A stretch of DNA of 41,691 nt from Aquibacillus sediminis (GTDB lineage: Bacteria > Bacillota > Bacilli > Bacillales > Amphibacillaceae): NCBI RefSeq assembly GCF_005870085.1, contig NZ_SZNM01000031.1:1-41691 (forward strand), read 5' to 3'. The position numbers and the translations under genes are program-made. Shown piece by piece: positions 23,207 through 32,029 of the stretch (positions are counted from its first letter, which is position 1; each line of letters starts with the position of its first letter). The notes beneath the pieces were generated by a model, which saw only the letters and a program-made list of their open reading frames with translations, was not told the DNA's origin and made no database searches.

Positions 23207-24214
23207 TTAACGAAGAATTTTTTCAATTACTTTCAGTGAGGTTAGTGCGTCATCACCGGTTACTGGTGGGACAGTGTCGTGTATGATCGCATCAACAAAG
23301 GCATCAATCACACCAGTGTTCGTTTGGTTATCATTGGTTTGAATCGGCTCGAGTTGGTACCTAACTACTTCACCATCTTTTGTTTCTACTATTAACTGAT
23401 CTTCTGGATCGTGATAGATTTTCATAATACCTTTCTCACAATAAACCGTTGTTGAATTATCTTCTGCACCATAGTAAGACCAAGAAAAGGATGCCGTTCC
23501 TAACCGCCCTTTTTTAGTTTTTAAAGCACAGACAACATTATCACAAACTTCAATCGGATCTCCATGTTCATTCTTTTTATCAAGCGCACCATGAAATGCA
23601 TGAACATCTTCTACTTCATCATTTAACAAATAATGAATCAAATCAATTTTGTGTACACCTAAATCACCTGCAACACCAGAGTGTGAGCGTTCTTTTTTAA
23701 AGAACCAGGTTGCATTCGATTGATCTATTCCCCAGCTCTCTGGCCCTTGATGACCGAACGTTGTTTTAAACGTTAATACTTCCCCTAATTCTTTGTTGTT
23801 AATGAGTTGTTTTGCTTTCTGATGGGCTTTCGTAAATCGTTGGTTATGATCAACCATTAGTTTTTTACCAGACTTTCGTTGTGCTTCCAAAATTTCCTCC
23901 GCATGTTCAATGCTGATTGCCAGCGGCTTTTCACTCAACACATGCTTTCCATTTAATAACGCATTGGTTGAATGAATATGATGGGTTTCATTGGAAGAAC
24001 AGTCACTGATGGCGTCAATGCTAGGATCTTGATATAACGCTTCAACACTAGCGACTACCCGGCCATCAAACTCTTCAGCAAGTGCTTGAGCCCTTTCAAT
24101 ATTTCGGTCATAAAATACGATTTCATCAACATACGGATTGGCTTGATATTCTGGGGCATGACGAAATCTAGTAATCGATCCACAACCGATAATGCCTACA
24201 CGAATACGTTCCAT
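23207..24214 (-). CDS. Gfo/Idh/MocA-family NAD(P)-dependent oxidoreductase
   Basis: A 335-residue sugar or cyclitol dehydrogenase. The N-terminal Rossmann motif is VGIIGCGSITRFRHAPEY; Lys96 lies in SEKPLAI, the conserved E-K-P motif. Asp184 and His188 in GDLGVHKIDL correspond to the catalytic pair of inositol and glucose-fructose oxidoreductases. It is the last gene of an operon after a sugar ABC transporter; AAGGAGG overlaps the end of the permease gene and lies 7 bases before the ATG. With the isomerase at 29066 it probably oxidises the imported sugar or polyol. The substrate is not determinable from sequence. Confidence 0.9.
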   Translation of the reverse strand: MERIRVGIIGCGSITRFRHAPEYQANPYVDEIVFYDRNIERAQALAEEFDGRVVASVEALYQDPSIDAISDCSSNETHHIHSTNALLNGKHVLSEKPLAISIEHAEEILEAQRKSGKKLMVDHNQRFTKAHQKAKQLINNKELGEVLTFKTTFGHQGPESWGIDQSNATWFFKKERSHSGVAGDLGVHKIDLIHYLLNDEVEDVHAFHGALDKKNEHGDPIEVCDNVVCALKTKKGRLGTASFSWSYYGAEDNSTTVYCEKGIMKIYHDPEDQLIVETKDGEVVRYQLEPIQTNDNQTNTGVIDAFVDAIIHDTVPPVTGDDALTSLKVIEKILR

Positions 24215-24226
24215 GTTACATCCTCC

Positions 24227-25201
24227 TTAGTCTCGTTTTTGGAAAAATACCGCCACTATAATGATTAACCCTTTAACTAATCCTTGTAAGTGTGGGGAAA
24301 TATTAAGTAAGTTCATCATATTATTCAATACACCTAGCAATAACACACCGAAAAAGGTACCAATCACTTTCCCTTTTCCTCCTGTCATTCTAGTTCCCCC
24401 TATAATGACTGCAGCAATCGCATCAAGCTCATACAAGTTACCGGAACTTGAAGAAGAAATAGAATTTAACCGGGACGTTTCAATTAAAGCCGCGACACCA
24501 ACTAACAACCCACACAGACTATATACACCAACTTTGATTCGATCGACACGGATTGCTGATAACAATGCTGCTTTTTCATTACTTCCTAGGGCATACACAT
24601 AGCGCCCAAACCGTGTTTTCGTCATTAATAGGTAGATCGCAACTGTTAGTCCAATAAAAATAATAATTGGTAAATCAACGATACCTAATTCCGTATTAGC
24701 AATGCTCGAAAAACCTTGCACATCTCCAGCGATACTACCCCCATCAGCTGTGTATAAAGCAATCGAACGAGCACCAGCCATCATACCAAGGGTTGCAATG
24801 AAGGAGGCAATTTTTCCTTTTGCGACAAGCATCCCATTAATAAAACCAGCAAATGCTCCAACCGCCAAGGCAGTTAAGATACCGACGACAATACTCCCGG
24901 TAGCATTTAACGACAGAACAGAAAAAACACCTACCATTGCAAGTACCGAACCAACGGACAAGTCAATTCCACCCGATAACATCACCACCGTCATACCTAG
25001 TGCAATAATCCCAATGGTCGATACTTGCATTAAAATATTCATCTGGTTTTGTAAATAAAGAAACCGGTCATTCATTAGTGCAGCAACGATAAAGATTAAT
25101 ACAAAGGCAACGACGACACTATATTCACTCCAAAGCCAAGTTAATTTTGACCGACTAGTACTGGTCGGTTGTTGATTTTGATTGATTTCAATATTAGCCA
25201 A
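24227..25201 (-). CDS. Sugar ABC transporter permease (RbsC family)
   Basis: A 324-residue inner-membrane permease of the ribose/xylose/inositol type, with about 9-10 hydrophobic segments. The family motif GIIALGMTVVMLSGGIDLSVG lies in the first third, followed by MLVAKGKIASFIATLGMM and the late GGTRMTGGKGKVIGTFFG, which contacts the ATPase. The TTG start at 25201 is chosen because GGGAGG lies 9 bases upstream and the start overlaps the ATPase stop by 8 bases (TTGGCTAA); a longer frame from 25234 would lie inside the ATPase gene without a ribosome binding site. Confidence 0.9.
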   Translation of the reverse strand: MANIEINQNQQPTSTSRSKLTWLWSEYSVVVAFVLIFIVAALMNDRFLYLQNQMNILMQVSTIGIIALGMTVVMLSGGIDLSVGSVLAMVGVFSVLSLNATGSIVVGILTALAVGAFAGFINGMLVAKGKIASFIATLGMMAGARSIALYTADGGSIAGDVQGFSSIANTELGIVDLPIIIFIGLTVAIYLLMTKTRFGRYVYALGSNEKAALLSAIRVDRIKVGVYSLCGLLVGVAALIETSRLNSISSSSSGNLYELDAIAAVIIGGTRMTGGKGKVIGTFFGVLLLGVLNNMMNLLNISPHLQGLVKGLIIIVAVFFQKRD

Positions 25202-26708
25202 TGTTCTCTGCCTCCCTTTTTGAACCGGTTGCATATTCCATAATTTTCTCTTCTGTCAATTCATCTCGGTGAAAACGACCGGTAATTTCTCCCTGGAACA
25301 TAATATTAATCCGATCACAAACTCGTAAGACTTCAGGTGCTTCTGATGATAAAATAATGATTGCTTTTCCTTGGTCTGCTAGGTTCATAATATGCTGGTA
25401 AATTTCATTTTTGGCGCCAACATCAATCCCTTGGGTTGGATTGTCAAAAATAAGAATGTCACTATTTACCTCAAGCCATTTTGCAATCACAACTTTTTGT
25501 TGGTTTCCTCCACTTAACGAGTCAATCGTTCTATTAGGGTCATGAACCTTAATATTTAATTGTTGTTTGTAGTGTTGAAATTTCTCACGTTCTGTTTTGG
25601 AATGAATCCACCCACGTCTTTCAAAATTCCCCATAGAGGATAAACTCATATTTTCAATCACACTTAAATCTTTAATAATCGCGTTTTCTTTTCGGTTTTT
25701 TGGAACTAGACCTATACCAGCTTGCAAGCCTTTCTTCGGATGATCTATTTTAACAGGATGACCATTTACTTCAATGTCACCGCTATATTTTTTTCGAAAT
25801 CCATATATGCTTTCAAACAGTTCTGTTCTTCCATCTCCCGCTAAACCAGTAAAACCTACAACTTCTCCTTTAGATACGGTGAAATTAATATTATGAAAAT
25901 TCCCTTCGCTTGTTAAATGCTTAACCGTTAGGACTGGATCCCCTTTTGTCTGTTCATGATAAAATGCATCGGTAGACACCGCTTTTCCTACCATTAATTG
26001 CGTTATTTCTTCCAAATCTACTTCTTGCATTGACCCATTTCCGACAAAGTGACCATCACGCAACACCGTATAGCGATCACACACTTCTTTAATTTCTTTT
26101 AATTTATGAGAAATATAAATGATAGAAACCCCAGACTGCTTTAGGGAGCGCATTAATCCAAATAGTCGTTCGACTTCATTATCGGTTAATGATGTTGTCG
26201 GCTCATCCATGATAATGATGTTTGATCTCCGCAAGAGCGATTTAGCTATTTCAATCATTTGTTTATAGGAAGTTTCTAAATCTCTCACATAGGTTTTCGG
26301 ACTTATCTCGACCCCTAACCGCAACATGATGTCCTCTGTTTGCCGACACATCTCCTTTACATCTAACGTGCCCCATTTCGTACGCAGCTCTGAACCAAGA
26401 AACATATTTTCATAGACTGTTAAATCAGTGACTACATTTAATTCTTGGTGGATAAAACTAATGCCTTGCTCCTGTGAAATTCGAGGACTCTCCATTTTAA
26501 TTTCTTTGCCTTCTATTTTAATATGGCCACGATTCGGCTGGTGTACACCACCTAAAATATTCATCAATGTTGATTTACCTGCACCATTTTCCCCTAGCAA
26601 TGCATGAATTTCCCCTTTGTTTAAGGTAAGGTCCACCCCATGCAACACTTCTACTTGATTAAAAGATTTTGTAATTCCACTCATTTCTAACAGACTGTCA
26701 CGCCCCAT
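25194..26708 (-). CDS. Sugar ABC transporter ATP-binding protein (RbsA family)
   Basis: A 504-residue protein with two fused ABC domains, as in ribose and other monosaccharide importers. Domain 1 (about 5-235) has Walker A GENGAGKST at 39-47 and Walker B IIIMDEPTTSLTD. Domain 2 (about 255-495) has a degenerate Walker A (GLAGDGRTE), as usual for RbsA, but a complete signature SLSGGNQQKV and DNPTQGIDVG. It is cotranscribed with the receptor and permease genes. A perfect 12-bp hairpin (26737-26773) between receptor and ATPase genes may reduce the amount of transcript reaching this gene. Confidence 0.93.
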   Translation of the reverse strand: MGRDSLLEMSGITKSFNQVEVLHGVDLTLNKGEIHALLGENGAGKSTLMNILGGVHQPNRGHIKIEGKEIKMESPRISQEQGISFIHQELNVVTDLTVYENMFLGSELRTKWGTLDVKEMCRQTEDIMLRLGVEISPKTYVRDLETSYKQMIEIAKSLLRRSNIIIMDEPTTSLTDNEVERLFGLMRSLKQSGVSIIYISHKLKEIKEVCDRYTVLRDGHFVGNGSMQEVDLEEITQLMVGKAVSTDAFYHEQTKGDPVLTVKHLTSEGNFHNINFTVSKGEVVGFTGLAGDGRTELFESIYGFRKKYSGDIEVNGHPVKIDHPKKGLQAGIGLVPKNRKENAIIKDLSVIENMSLSSMGNFERRGWIHSKTEREKFQHYKQQLNIKVHDPNRTIDSLSGGNQQKVVIAKWLEVNSDILIFDNPTQGIDVGAKNEIYQHIMNLADQGKAIIILSSEAPEVLRVCDRINIMFQGEITGRFHRDELTEEKIMEYATGSKREAENIG

Positions 26709-26736
26709 CTACTCCTACCCCCTTTATGGAAAATAA

Positions 26737-26773
26737 GAAATACGATAGAAAATCACCTTCCCTATCGTATTTC
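26737..26773 (-). terminator. Intercistronic hairpin in the sugar ABC operon
   Basis: GAAATACGATAG (26737-26748) pairs perfectly with CTATCGTATTTC (26762-26773). On the minus strand no long T run follows, so it is more likely a partial terminator or a 3'-end stabiliser for the abundant receptor mRNA than a full stop. Confidence 0.6.
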
Positions 26774-26791
26774 GTTATTTACAGACGAACT

Positions 26792-27745
26792 CTAAAATAC
26801 AGATTCTGGATCATAATGTTCATCAACGTTTTCATTTGTCACCGGTGTTGCTGGAATAATGACTTCTGCACTCTCCGGTTCTTCTCCATTTGCAAGGTCT
26901 GCGCCAACCTTCACCCCATCATTAACCATTAATGGAGAGTACAAGAATGTCGCGGAAATCAGTCCATCTTCTTGAATGATTTCATAGACGTCCTTACTAC
27001 CTGCAGCACCTGTTACAAACTGAATGTCCGTGCGTTCTGCTTCTTTAATTGCTTGAATGACACCTAGAGCCATACCATCATCTTGTGTATAAACCGCATC
27101 AATTTCTTCTTGAGCCGTTAAAATGTTTTCCATTACTTGTAAAGACGTTTCTGTTGAAAAATCACCAGATTGTGATGCAATCACTTCAATATCCGTTCCT
27201 TCAATAGATTCTTGGAAACCTTCACTACGTTGGTTTGTAACAGAGTTGGACGGGCCGGAAATTTCAACTACTTTCCCAGTTCCATCTAATTGATCGACAA
27301 AATATTCCCCTGCGTTAATACCAATCCCTTTGTTATCTCCTTTCACGACAACAGTGGCTGCATCATTGGTCAATTCACGGTCTACAATGACTAGCGGAAT
27401 CCCTTCATCCTTTACTTTCGTTGCCACTGGTGATAATGCTTCAGACTCTATTGGTAGCATCACAATTGTGTCCACACCTTGTGCAATTAAATCTTCCACA
27501 TTACTTGTTTGTGCAGCTGGATCATCCGCTGTCGTAAACTCATAGTCATCAATTGTCCCCTCTTCTACAAGTGACTTTGCCTGCTCTTCAGCGTTTTCAA
27601 TAAGTGCTCCCATCCAACCATGTGTTGCTGAAGGTAACGCTATTCCTAATACAACTTCTCCGTCATCACCTGAGCTACTACTTGAACACCCGGCCACAAT
27701 AACGGCCAAACCAATGACCAAAAATAAAGATAACAAACGCTTCAT
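26792..27745 (-). CDS. Sugar ABC transporter substrate-binding lipoprotein (RbsB-like)
   Basis: A 317-residue receptor of the Peripla_BP_4 type. The signal peptide MKRLLSLFLVIGLAVIVAGC gives a lipidated Cys20. The mature domain starts EVVLGIALPSATHGWMGALI, with NVEDLIAQGVDTIVMLPIES, VVIDRELTND and a late AVYTQDDGMALGVIQAIKEA, typical for ribose, allose and inositol receptors. The start is ATG 27745 (AAAGGGGAGAG upstream); the longer frame from 27802 has no signal peptide at its N-terminus. It is the first gene of the transport operon. The promoter (TTGCAA, 17 bases, TATCAA on the minus strand) is overlapped by a LacI/CcpA-type operator at 27788-27801. Confidence 0.92.
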   Translation of the reverse strand: MKRLLSLFLVIGLAVIVAGCSSSSSGDDGEVVLGIALPSATHGWMGALIENAEEQAKSLVEEGTIDDYEFTTADDPAAQTSNVEDLIAQGVDTIVMLPIESEALSPVATKVKDEGIPLVIVDRELTNDAATVVVKGDNKGIGINAGEYFVDQLDGTGKVVEISGPSNSVTNQRSEGFQESIEGTDIEVIASQSGDFSTETSLQVMENILTAQEEIDAVYTQDDGMALGVIQAIKEAERTDIQFVTGAAGSKDVYEIIQEDGLISATFLYSPLMVNDGVKVGADLANGEEPESAEVIIPATPVTNENVDEHYDPESVF

Positions 27746-27787
27746 GCTAAACTCTCCCCTTTTTAGAATGAAATTGATAAACCCCTT

Positions 27788-27801
27788 TGTTAACGCTTGC
27801 A
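27788..27801. promoter_or_regulatory. cre/LacI-type operator at the receptor gene promoter
   Basis: TGTTAACGCTTGCA fits the cre consensus TGWAARCGYTWNCW at 13 of 14 positions and the general LacI-family pattern around a central CG. It overlaps the minus-strand -35 box TTGCAA (27803-27798), so binding should repress the transport operon. CcpA, the local LacI protein, or both could bind. Confidence 0.65.
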
Positions 27802-27814
27802 AATAAGGCTAACT

Positions 27815-27846
27815 AACCGATATTAAAATCCTTTTTAATATCGGTT
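27815..27846 (-). terminator. Hairpin between lacI-like gene and transport operon
   Basis: AACCGATATTAAAA (27815-27828) pairs with TTTTAATATCGGTT (27833-27846), 14 bp with a 4-base loop. It lies 18 bases after the lacI-like gene in the direction of transcription. The T run is inside the stem rather than after it, so termination may be incomplete and part of the lacI transcripts may continue into the operon. Confidence 0.55.
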
Positions 27847-27864
27847 CGCTAGTCTCATATGGTA

Positions 27865-28854
27865 CTATCCCATAGTTGACTCGCGAATGATCACTTCATG
27901 ATCGAGAATGATATTTTCTATTTTTTCACCATGAATACTATTTATTAGCATCCTTGCTGCTGTACACCCCATCTCATGCATCGGCTGAGAAATGGTCGTT
28001 AATGTCGGATTCGTCATATTTGAAAAGCTAATCTTATCAAATCCTACTAATGCAATATCTTCAGGTACGTGAAGACCGGATGCGTTAATTTCTTTTAACG
28101 CTCCAATCGCAAGCGTGTCAGAAACTGCAAATACTGCAGATGGGCGACGGTCCAACTGTAGTAGCTTTCGCATCGCTTGAACACCATCACTAAACTTAAG
28201 TTCTTGCGTGTGATAAATAAATGTTTCATCAATTGGAAAACCAAATTCCTGTAACGCTCGTTCGTATCCTGTCCTCCGCTGACGAGCATACAAAAACTTC
28301 TCATCCGAATTAATTAGGGCAATGTTTTCATGTCCAAGTTTGACCAAATGTTTCACGGCATGATAAGCGGCTTGTTCATTATCAATCGTTACATAAGGAA
28401 TCACCCCACCCTCTTCATACTCACTACATTGAATCACTGGGTATTGCTCATATAATTCATTTAACTTTTGCATATTCACTGCTGGATCCATGGAAATAAT
28501 TCCATCTGCCAACTTATTCTTGATCATATTAAAGTAAATGTTTTCTCTGTCTGGATTCGAATCGGTTTCGCATAGAAGAATATTATAGTTGTTACTAATC
28601 GCAGTTGTTTGAATACCATTAATAATCTCTGAGTAAAAAGGATTGGAAATGCTAGGAAGTAATACAAGTAATAACCGACTCTCTGAATTTCTGAGATTTC
28701 GTCCCAACATGCTCGGTTCATAGTTTAAGTCCTTGATCGCTGTTTCCACTTTTAACCGAGTATGAGGTGAAACGGTTGCATTATTATTTAACACTCTCGA
28801 TACTGTCGCAACAGAAACACCTGCTTTTTGAGCTACTTGTTGAATATTTGCCAT
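27865..28854 (-). CDS. LacI-family transcriptional repressor
   Basis: A 329-residue sugar-responsive regulator. The N-terminal helix-turn-helix and hinge read NIQQVAQKAGVSVATVSRVL and LKVETAIKDLNYEPS, the latter including the YxP hinge. The effector domain (about 60-329) is of the ribose-binding fold, with LVLLPSISNPFYSEIINGIQ, GIISMDPAV and ALVGFDKISFSNMTNPTLTT. It should bind TGTAATCGATTACA (28898-28911) in the divergent promoter region and probably TGTTAACGCTTGCA at 27788, controlling the transport operon, the isomerase gene and itself. The inducer is presumably the imported sugar or a product of it. Confidence 0.93.
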   Translation of the reverse strand: MANIQQVAQKAGVSVATVSRVLNNNATVSPHTRLKVETAIKDLNYEPSMLGRNLRNSESRLLLVLLPSISNPFYSEIINGIQTTAISNNYNILLCETDSNPDRENIYFNMIKNKLADGIISMDPAVNMQKLNELYEQYPVIQCSEYEEGGVIPYVTIDNEQAAYHAVKHLVKLGHENIALINSDEKFLYARQRRTGYERALQEFGFPIDETFIYHTQELKFSDGVQAMRKLLQLDRRPSAVFAVSDTLAIGALKEINASGLHVPEDIALVGFDKISFSNMTNPTLTTISQPMHEMGCTAARMLINSIHGEKIENIILDHEVIIRESTMG

Positions 28855-28897
28855 GTTGTGTCCTTCTTTCCAATTAGATTTGATTGTAAAAAGTCCA

Positions 28898-28911
28898 TGT
28901 AATCGATTACA
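28898..28911. promoter_or_regulatory. Perfect LacI-type operator between divergent genes
   Basis: TGTAATCGATTACA is a 14-bp perfect palindrome with the central CG of LacI-family operators. On the minus strand it overlaps the likely lacI promoter (TTGTAA, 18 bases, TACAAT); on the plus strand it lies just before TATAAAA of the isomerase gene. One bound repressor could block both. Confidence 0.8.
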
Positions 28912-29065
28912 ATTAAAAGTATAAAATTTTCTGATTATTTTGTCAACAATAAATAAAAATGGATTTTTTTATGCTAATTTCATTGATTTTTAGGCTTGGT
29001 TTGGTTTAGTATTCTATGTAACGGATTTCATTAAGTGTTTTCATTAAGCGGAGGAGGAAACTAAT

Positions 29066-30034
29066 ATGAAGTTAGGTGTATTTACTGTTTTGTTTTCTGA
29101 TAAAAACCTAGATGAAATGTTAGATCATGTTGCTGCTAAAGGGATTGAAGCTGTCGAACTTGGTACAGGGGGATACCCCGGTGATGCGCATTGTAAAGTG
29201 GATGAACTACTCGATGATGAAAACAAACAACAAGAATTCATGGAGAAGATCTCTAGTCGAGGTTTGATTGTAAGTGCGTTAAGTTGTCATTCTAATCCAC
29301 TCCACCCGCAAAAACATATTGCAGAAGCCGGTGATCTACTATTTGATAAAACCGTTCAACTTGCAAGTAAACTCAACATTCCGGTCGTCAATACATTTTC
29401 TGGTTGTCCTGGTGACCATGAAGATGCGAAATATCCAAATTGGCCTGTAGCTCCTTGGCCCAACGATTTCCAAGCTATTCTGAAATGGCAATGGGAAGAA
29501 AAAATCATCCCTTATTGGCAAGAAAAAGCTGCCTTTGCTGAAAAACATCATGTAAAAATAGGCCTTGAATTGCACGGTGGATTTTCTATTCATACGCCAG
29601 CCAATTTACTTCGTCTACGAAAAGCATGTGGTCCGGCAATCGGTGCGAATCTTGATCCAAGCCATATGTGGTGGCAAGGGATTGACCCAGTAGAGTCTAT
29701 TAAACTATTAGGTCGCGAAAACGCAATTCATCATTTTCATGCAAAAGATACGATCATCGATCAACCGAATATGAACCGAAATGGTTTAACAGATATGACT
29801 CCATACGATAACATGAAAGATCGTGCATGGTATTTCCGTACAGTTGGCTTCGGCCATGAGACAAAAGTTTGGGCAGACATGATCAGTGCACTGCGTTTAT
29901 ACGATTATGATTATGTTGTAAGCATTGAGCATGAAGACGGCTTAATGTCCGTCGATGAAGGATTCACTAAAGCAGTTGAAAACCTTAAACCAGTCATGGT
30001 CAAAGAATCTGTTGGTGACATGTGGTGGACATAA
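29066..30034 (+). CDS. Sugar phosphate isomerase/epimerase-like TIM-barrel protein
   Basis: A 322-residue protein of the AP endonuclease 2/xylose isomerase-like TIM-barrel family (PF01261). The predicted metal ligands are Glu168 (GLELHGG), Asp197 (NLDPSHMWW), His223 or His225 (HHFHAKD) and Glu288 (SIEHEDG). This arrangement is found in IolE/IolI, 3-keto-sugar epimerases and related proteins encoded with Gfo/Idh/MocA dehydrogenases. It is transcribed away from lacI, with GGAGGAGG 9 bases before the ATG. It probably processes the product of the oxidoreductase at 23207; the actual substrate is unknown. Confidence 0.88.
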   Translation: MKLGVFTVLFSDKNLDEMLDHVAAKGIEAVELGTGGYPGDAHCKVDELLDDENKQQEFMEKISSRGLIVSALSCHSNPLHPQKHIAEAGDLLFDKTVQLASKLNIPVVNTFSGCPGDHEDAKYPNWPVAPWPNDFQAILKWQWEEKIIPYWQEKAAFAEKHHVKIGLELHGGFSIHTPANLLRLRKACGPAIGANLDPSHMWWQGIDPVESIKLLGRENAIHHFHAKDTIIDQPNMNRNGLTDMTPYDNMKDRAWYFRTVGFGHETKVWADMISALRLYDYDYVVSIEHEDGLMSVDEGFTKAVENLKPVMVKESVGDMWWT

Positions 30035-30096
30035 CTTATTGAATCGGAAATAGGGTGGAACCGTCGACTGGTCCCCCCCTATTCCACGCAACAGCC

Positions 30097-30125
30097 CGGG
30101 ACAACAAACCTGTCCCCGTGTCCCA
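30097..30125. repeat. GGGACA-type repeat, single unit
   Basis: CGGGACAACAAACCTGTCC to TGTCCCA, 62 bases after the isomerase stop codon, between two terminator-like stems. Confidence 0.8.
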
Positions 30126-30127
30126 CA

Positions 30128-30172
30128 TCAAAAACGGGCGCCTTCTCTTAGAGAGGTGCGCCCGTTTTGATG
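30128..30172. terminator. Strong bidirectional terminator after the isomerase gene
   Basis: ATCAAAAACGGGCGCC at the left pairs with GCGCCCGTTTTGAT at the right over about 14 bp, with A-rich and T-rich flanks so it can work in both directions. It lies between the convergent isomerase and membrane-protein genes. A further stem with arms GGAAATAGGG and CCCTATTCC lies at 30047-30085. Confidence 0.85.
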
Positions 30173-30194
30173 ACATTGATTGATCGGTGACCAC

Positions 30195-30223
30195 TGGGAC
30201 AAGTGCCCTGTCCCCTTGTCCCT
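30195..30223. repeat. GGGACA-type repeat fused to a stop codon
   Basis: TGGGACAAGTGCCCTGTCC to TTGTCCCT. On the minus strand it reads TAGGGACAAGG, where TAG (30224-30222) is the stop codon of the membrane-protein gene. Confidence 0.85.
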
Positions 30224-31760
30224 ATAAAAAGAACAAGGCTCCTATAACACCTATAACTCCGGTAATGGCAAGTGAATATACTGGTTTCACAGGCATCTCA
30301 CCATCATTTTCCATTGCCTTACCAAACATATAGAACACGAGTGGGTGTACTAAGAATGGCATGGAGAAAATAAATGGAATAAGTAATGCAGGATTTGCAC
30401 CAAACATACCACCTTGAATCGCTGCAAATAATCCAAAGTGAGAAATAGCACTAGATTGAGCCATAATGGAATAACCAAATGACATATCACTTAAACTTAT
30501 TAACACTAAACCGCCAAAGACAGCACAAATTTGCCAGCCAAACGAAAATTGAATGAGAGCATTTACTTCTTTTTTATCATTTCCATTTGCTTTTCGCATG
30601 TTAAGAAGAGACCAAATTGTCAACCCAACGCCTATGACAGTTAAAATCGCTGATGGTAGTATCCATAAACTTGCTCGATCAGCACTAATCGCTAATATAG
30701 AAAATACAAAAACATGTCCAAAAAATGGAATGTTAATCATAATCGGTGCACGATTCGCTGCAATTTTCCCAAAGTCTCCTGCCGTACATGCCCCTGTTAA
30801 GCCAGAGTGTGATAAGGAACCAGCCATGCCAGGTGCAAGGTTTCTGGCATTTGCCGTCCTTGCAAAATACATAAGCAATGCTATTCCACCAAACATCCAA
30901 AATAATTGTCCAAAAAATCCATAGACAATAACGGAATTCATTCCCTCGATTGAGAAAGCCTCTCCTATACGAGACCCACCAATCATAAAGTTACCTGCAA
31001 GAACAATTGGGATACCTGCAAATAATAATGCACGTACTGTTGGCCCAAACGTCCATTTATAAAATACTGCTCCTACTCCTGCAGAAATCATCATCGCAAA
31101 GAAGATTTGTGGCAGAGAGATTAGTGAACTAATCCATACAGAAACATGATAGGAGAGGATTAATACTGCAACAATACTAACAATCTCTATAACACCTTTT
31201 CGTAAATAAACGCGTTTATTTTTAATTGTCGCTTTATTATCTATAAAAATTAACGCACCAATAATCCCAATATACGCAATAAGTGGATAGAAGTTTGCCG
31301 GCATCGTTTCCGAGCTTGTATTTAGGATAAGGCGTGTTAACCCTTCAATCCCAAGTAATATAAAGAAAGAACGAATGATAAAGATAAATTGCGTTCTTGA
31401 TGTACCAAGCATCGTTTCTTCATCAGATGGTGTAACGAAATCATCCTCAGCTACTTCTTTGTTTCCTAAAATTTTTCTTAATTCTTGACCACCAACGAAG
31501 AAGGTTGCTGTAAGAGCGATGATGGTCGTATTAGCCATTAAATCGACAAACGGGAATTCTGGAAGACCGGGAGATGAAACACCACTTAATACAAGTACGT
31601 ATCCCATAGTTAATCCAAAAATAACGATGATTAGAATTGGAGAATACCTTGTCCCCGCTACGACTGTACGAGATATTAAGACCATCGGGATCAGAAATAA
31701 TAAAATGATCCAAAATTGATTTAATAATTGCAAATGAGTAACCTGTTCAACTATATCCAT
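30222..31760 (-). CDS. Unidentified polytopic membrane protein (possible transporter)
   Basis: A 512-residue very hydrophobic protein with about 12-14 transmembrane helices. I do not recognise the family. A cytoplasmic stretch near residues 90-120 is acidic (NKEVAEDDFVTPSDEET). Gly/Ser/Ala-rich segments such as MAGSLSHSGLTGACTAGDFG and GGMFGANPALLIPF sit in equivalent positions of the two halves and could be re-entrant loops, as in GltS-like and other ion-coupled carriers. That reading is tentative. The ATG at 31760 has AAGGAGT 6 bases upstream. A promoter (TTTACC, 17 bases, TAATAT, minus strand) with an upstream dyad lies at 31795-31861. It is a single-gene unit. Confidence 0.7.
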   Translation of the reverse strand: MDIVEQVTHLQLLNQFWIILLFLIPMVLISRTVVAGTRYSPILIIVIFGLTMGYVLVLSGVSSPGLPEFPFVDLMANTTIIALTATFFVGGQELRKILGNKEVAEDDFVTPSDEETMLGTSRTQFIFIIRSFFILLGIEGLTRLILNTSSETMPANFYPLIAYIGIIGALIFIDNKATIKNKRVYLRKGVIEIVSIVAVLILSYHVSVWISSLISLPQIFFAMMISAGVGAVFYKWTFGPTVRALLFAGIPIVLAGNFMIGGSRIGEAFSIEGMNSVIVYGFFGQLFWMFGGIALLMYFARTANARNLAPGMAGSLSHSGLTGACTAGDFGKIAANRAPIMINIPFFGHVFVFSILAISADRASLWILPSAILTVIGVGLTIWSLLNMRKANGNDKKEVNALIQFSFGWQICAVFGGLVLISLSDMSFGYSIMAQSSAISHFGLFAAIQGGMFGANPALLIPFIFSMPFLVHPLVFYMFGKAMENDGEMPVKPVYSLAITGVIGVIGALFFL

Positions 31761-31832
31761 ATACTGACTCCTTCGATTTTTTTGCTCACAGATTTAGATA
31801 TTATCCTATTATCGAGCAAAGGTAAATCACTT

Positions 31833-31861
31833 TTTGTGAAAAGTTGTTACAATTTCACAAA
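31833..31861 (-). promoter_or_regulatory. Dyad TTTGTGAAA-N11-TTTCACAAA upstream of the membrane-protein gene
   Basis: A perfect 9-bp inverted repeat (31833-31841 and 31853-31861) lies immediately upstream of the likely -35 box TTTACC on the minus strand. The position suits an activator site, or a repressor upstream site. The spacing is too long for a standard Crp/Fnr site. Confidence 0.5.
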
Positions 31862-31962
31862 CTACTACTAATTTTTTAATAAAAAGGAGTTTTTATTCGT
31901 TTTTTGTGATCACTAGACATCGAGAGTAGAGTTCAGGCGCTCGCCAATCTAAAACCGTTGTT

Positions 31963-32028
31963 ATGGGACATGGGGACAGGTTTGTTGTCCCAGTGGTGGT
32001 GGGACAACAAACCTGTCCCCGTGTCCCA
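31963..32028. repeat. GGGACA-type repeat, long inverted pair
   Basis: TGGGACATGGGGACAGG... and ...CCTGTCCCCGTGTCCCA pair over the full arms around GTGGTGG. It ends one base from the yvrJ-like stop codon on the minus strand. Confidence 0.9.
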
Positions 32029-32029
32029 G

